Of a DNA stretch of 7,015 nt, positions 6,872-7,015 are shown piece after piece. The DNA comes from an uncultured Anaerovibrio sp. Lineage in GTDB: Bacteria; Bacillota; Negativicutes; Selenomonadales; Selenomonadaceae. Within the stretch, counting starts at the first letter, position 1, and every line of letters begins with the position of its first letter. Under the pieces are notes generated by a model that was given only the letters and a program-made list of their open reading frames with translations, made no database searches and was not told where the DNA came from. Both the position numbers and the translations under genes were made by a program. The stretch lies in contig CAAGDY010000144.1 of NCBI GenBank assembly GCA_900768695.1, positions 1 to 7,015 on the forward strand. The letters run 5' to 3'.

Positions 6872-7015
6872 TCAAGGAGCTACAATAGCACCTACCGGGC
6901 AACCTGCTGCGCAAGCACCACACTCAACGCAAGTATCCTCGCTAATCTCATAATGAGACTCACCCTCGCTGATAGCCTCTACAGGGCAAGTACCAGCACA
7001 AGAACCGCAAGAAAT
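6872..7015 (-). CDS. 2[4Fe-4S] ferredoxin, C-terminal part (5' end outside window)
   Basis: Small soluble electron carrier of the clostridial type, used by anaerobes with hydrogenases, oxidoreductases and other low-potential enzymes. The 47 visible residues contain two cluster motifs. The first shows CGSCAGTCPVEAI, three of its four cysteines (C3, C6, C10). The fourth would be two residues before C3, just past the window edge. The second is complete: C29, C32, C35 and C39 in CVECGACAAGCPVGA. The protein ends IVAP and stops at TGA 6874-6872. Family members are about 55-60 residues, so roughly 8 to 10 N-terminal residues are missing. Codons differ from the neighbouring genes: all six Gly are GGT and five of seven Ala are GCT, with no GCC or GGC. 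This is the usual mark of a very highly expressed gene. A terminator follows, so it is probably transcribed alone or as the last gene of its unit. Confidence 0.93.
   Translation of the reverse strand: MSCGSCAGTCPVEAISEGESHYEISEDTCVECGACAAGCPVGAIVAP

Noticed and set aside
6756..6953. A 65-codon plus-strand frame over the terminator and ferredoxin end
   Set aside because: It runs through the minus-strand terminator and into the ferredoxin coding region; composition shows no protein-like pattern.
1..7015. A novel system, mobile element or CRISPR array
   Set aside because: The window is filled by seven well-known genes in a conserved order. I saw no direct repeats, inverted repeat ends, transposase, tRNA or unexplained coding region.

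Overview
This window looks like a chromosomal housekeeping locus from an anaerobic, moderately GC-rich Firmicute. Several points suggest the Negativicutes (Selenomonas/Mitsuokella-like). The gene order uppS-cdsA-dxr-rseP-ispG-proS is classic for Firmicutes. The genes are GC-rich and favour GCC/GGC codons, and a clostridial-type 2[4Fe-4S] ferredoxin lies next door. The phylum-level inference is fairly strong; the class-level one is a guess from sequence feel and cannot be proven here.

Everything is on the minus strand, so transcription runs from high to low coordinates. At the right edge (7015 to 6872) is the 3' part of a ferredoxin gene. A convincing intrinsic terminator (about 6810-6774) ends that transcript. 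After it come six tightly packed genes: uppS (6754-5969), cdsA (5929-5099), dxr (5092-3938), rseP (3933-2797), ispG (2781-1714) and proS (1711-2). The gap between uppS and cdsA is 39 bp. All other junctions are 2 to 15 bp, with Shine-Dalgarno sequences lying at or inside the end of the preceding gene, which suggests one translationally coupled operon. The only longer non-coding stretch is the 117 bp between the ferredoxin stop and the uppS start. The window ends one base beyond the proS stop, so the operon's 3' end is not visible.

The genes form a coherent envelope and lipid set. Dxr performs the first committed step of the MEP isoprenoid pathway and IspG the penultimate one. UppS condenses the resulting isoprenoid units into the C55 undecaprenyl carrier used for cell-wall glycans. 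CdsA makes CDP-diacylglycerol for phospholipids. RseP is a site-2 intramembrane protease of the kind used in envelope signalling. ProS charges tRNA-Pro and is a frequent passenger at this locus. IspG needs a low-potential electron donor, so the neighbouring ferredoxin is a plausible but unproven partner.

I found no mobile element, CRISPR array, RNA gene or recognisably new system. Several long plus-strand open frames are shadows of these genes. The points worth a second look are modest: the ferredoxin and terminator immediately upstream of uppS, where frr commonly lies; the ferredoxin's distinct codon use; start-site corrections for dxr and ispG; non-ATG starts on uppS and proS; a four-cysteine site in ProRS; and a hydrophilic insert in RseP.
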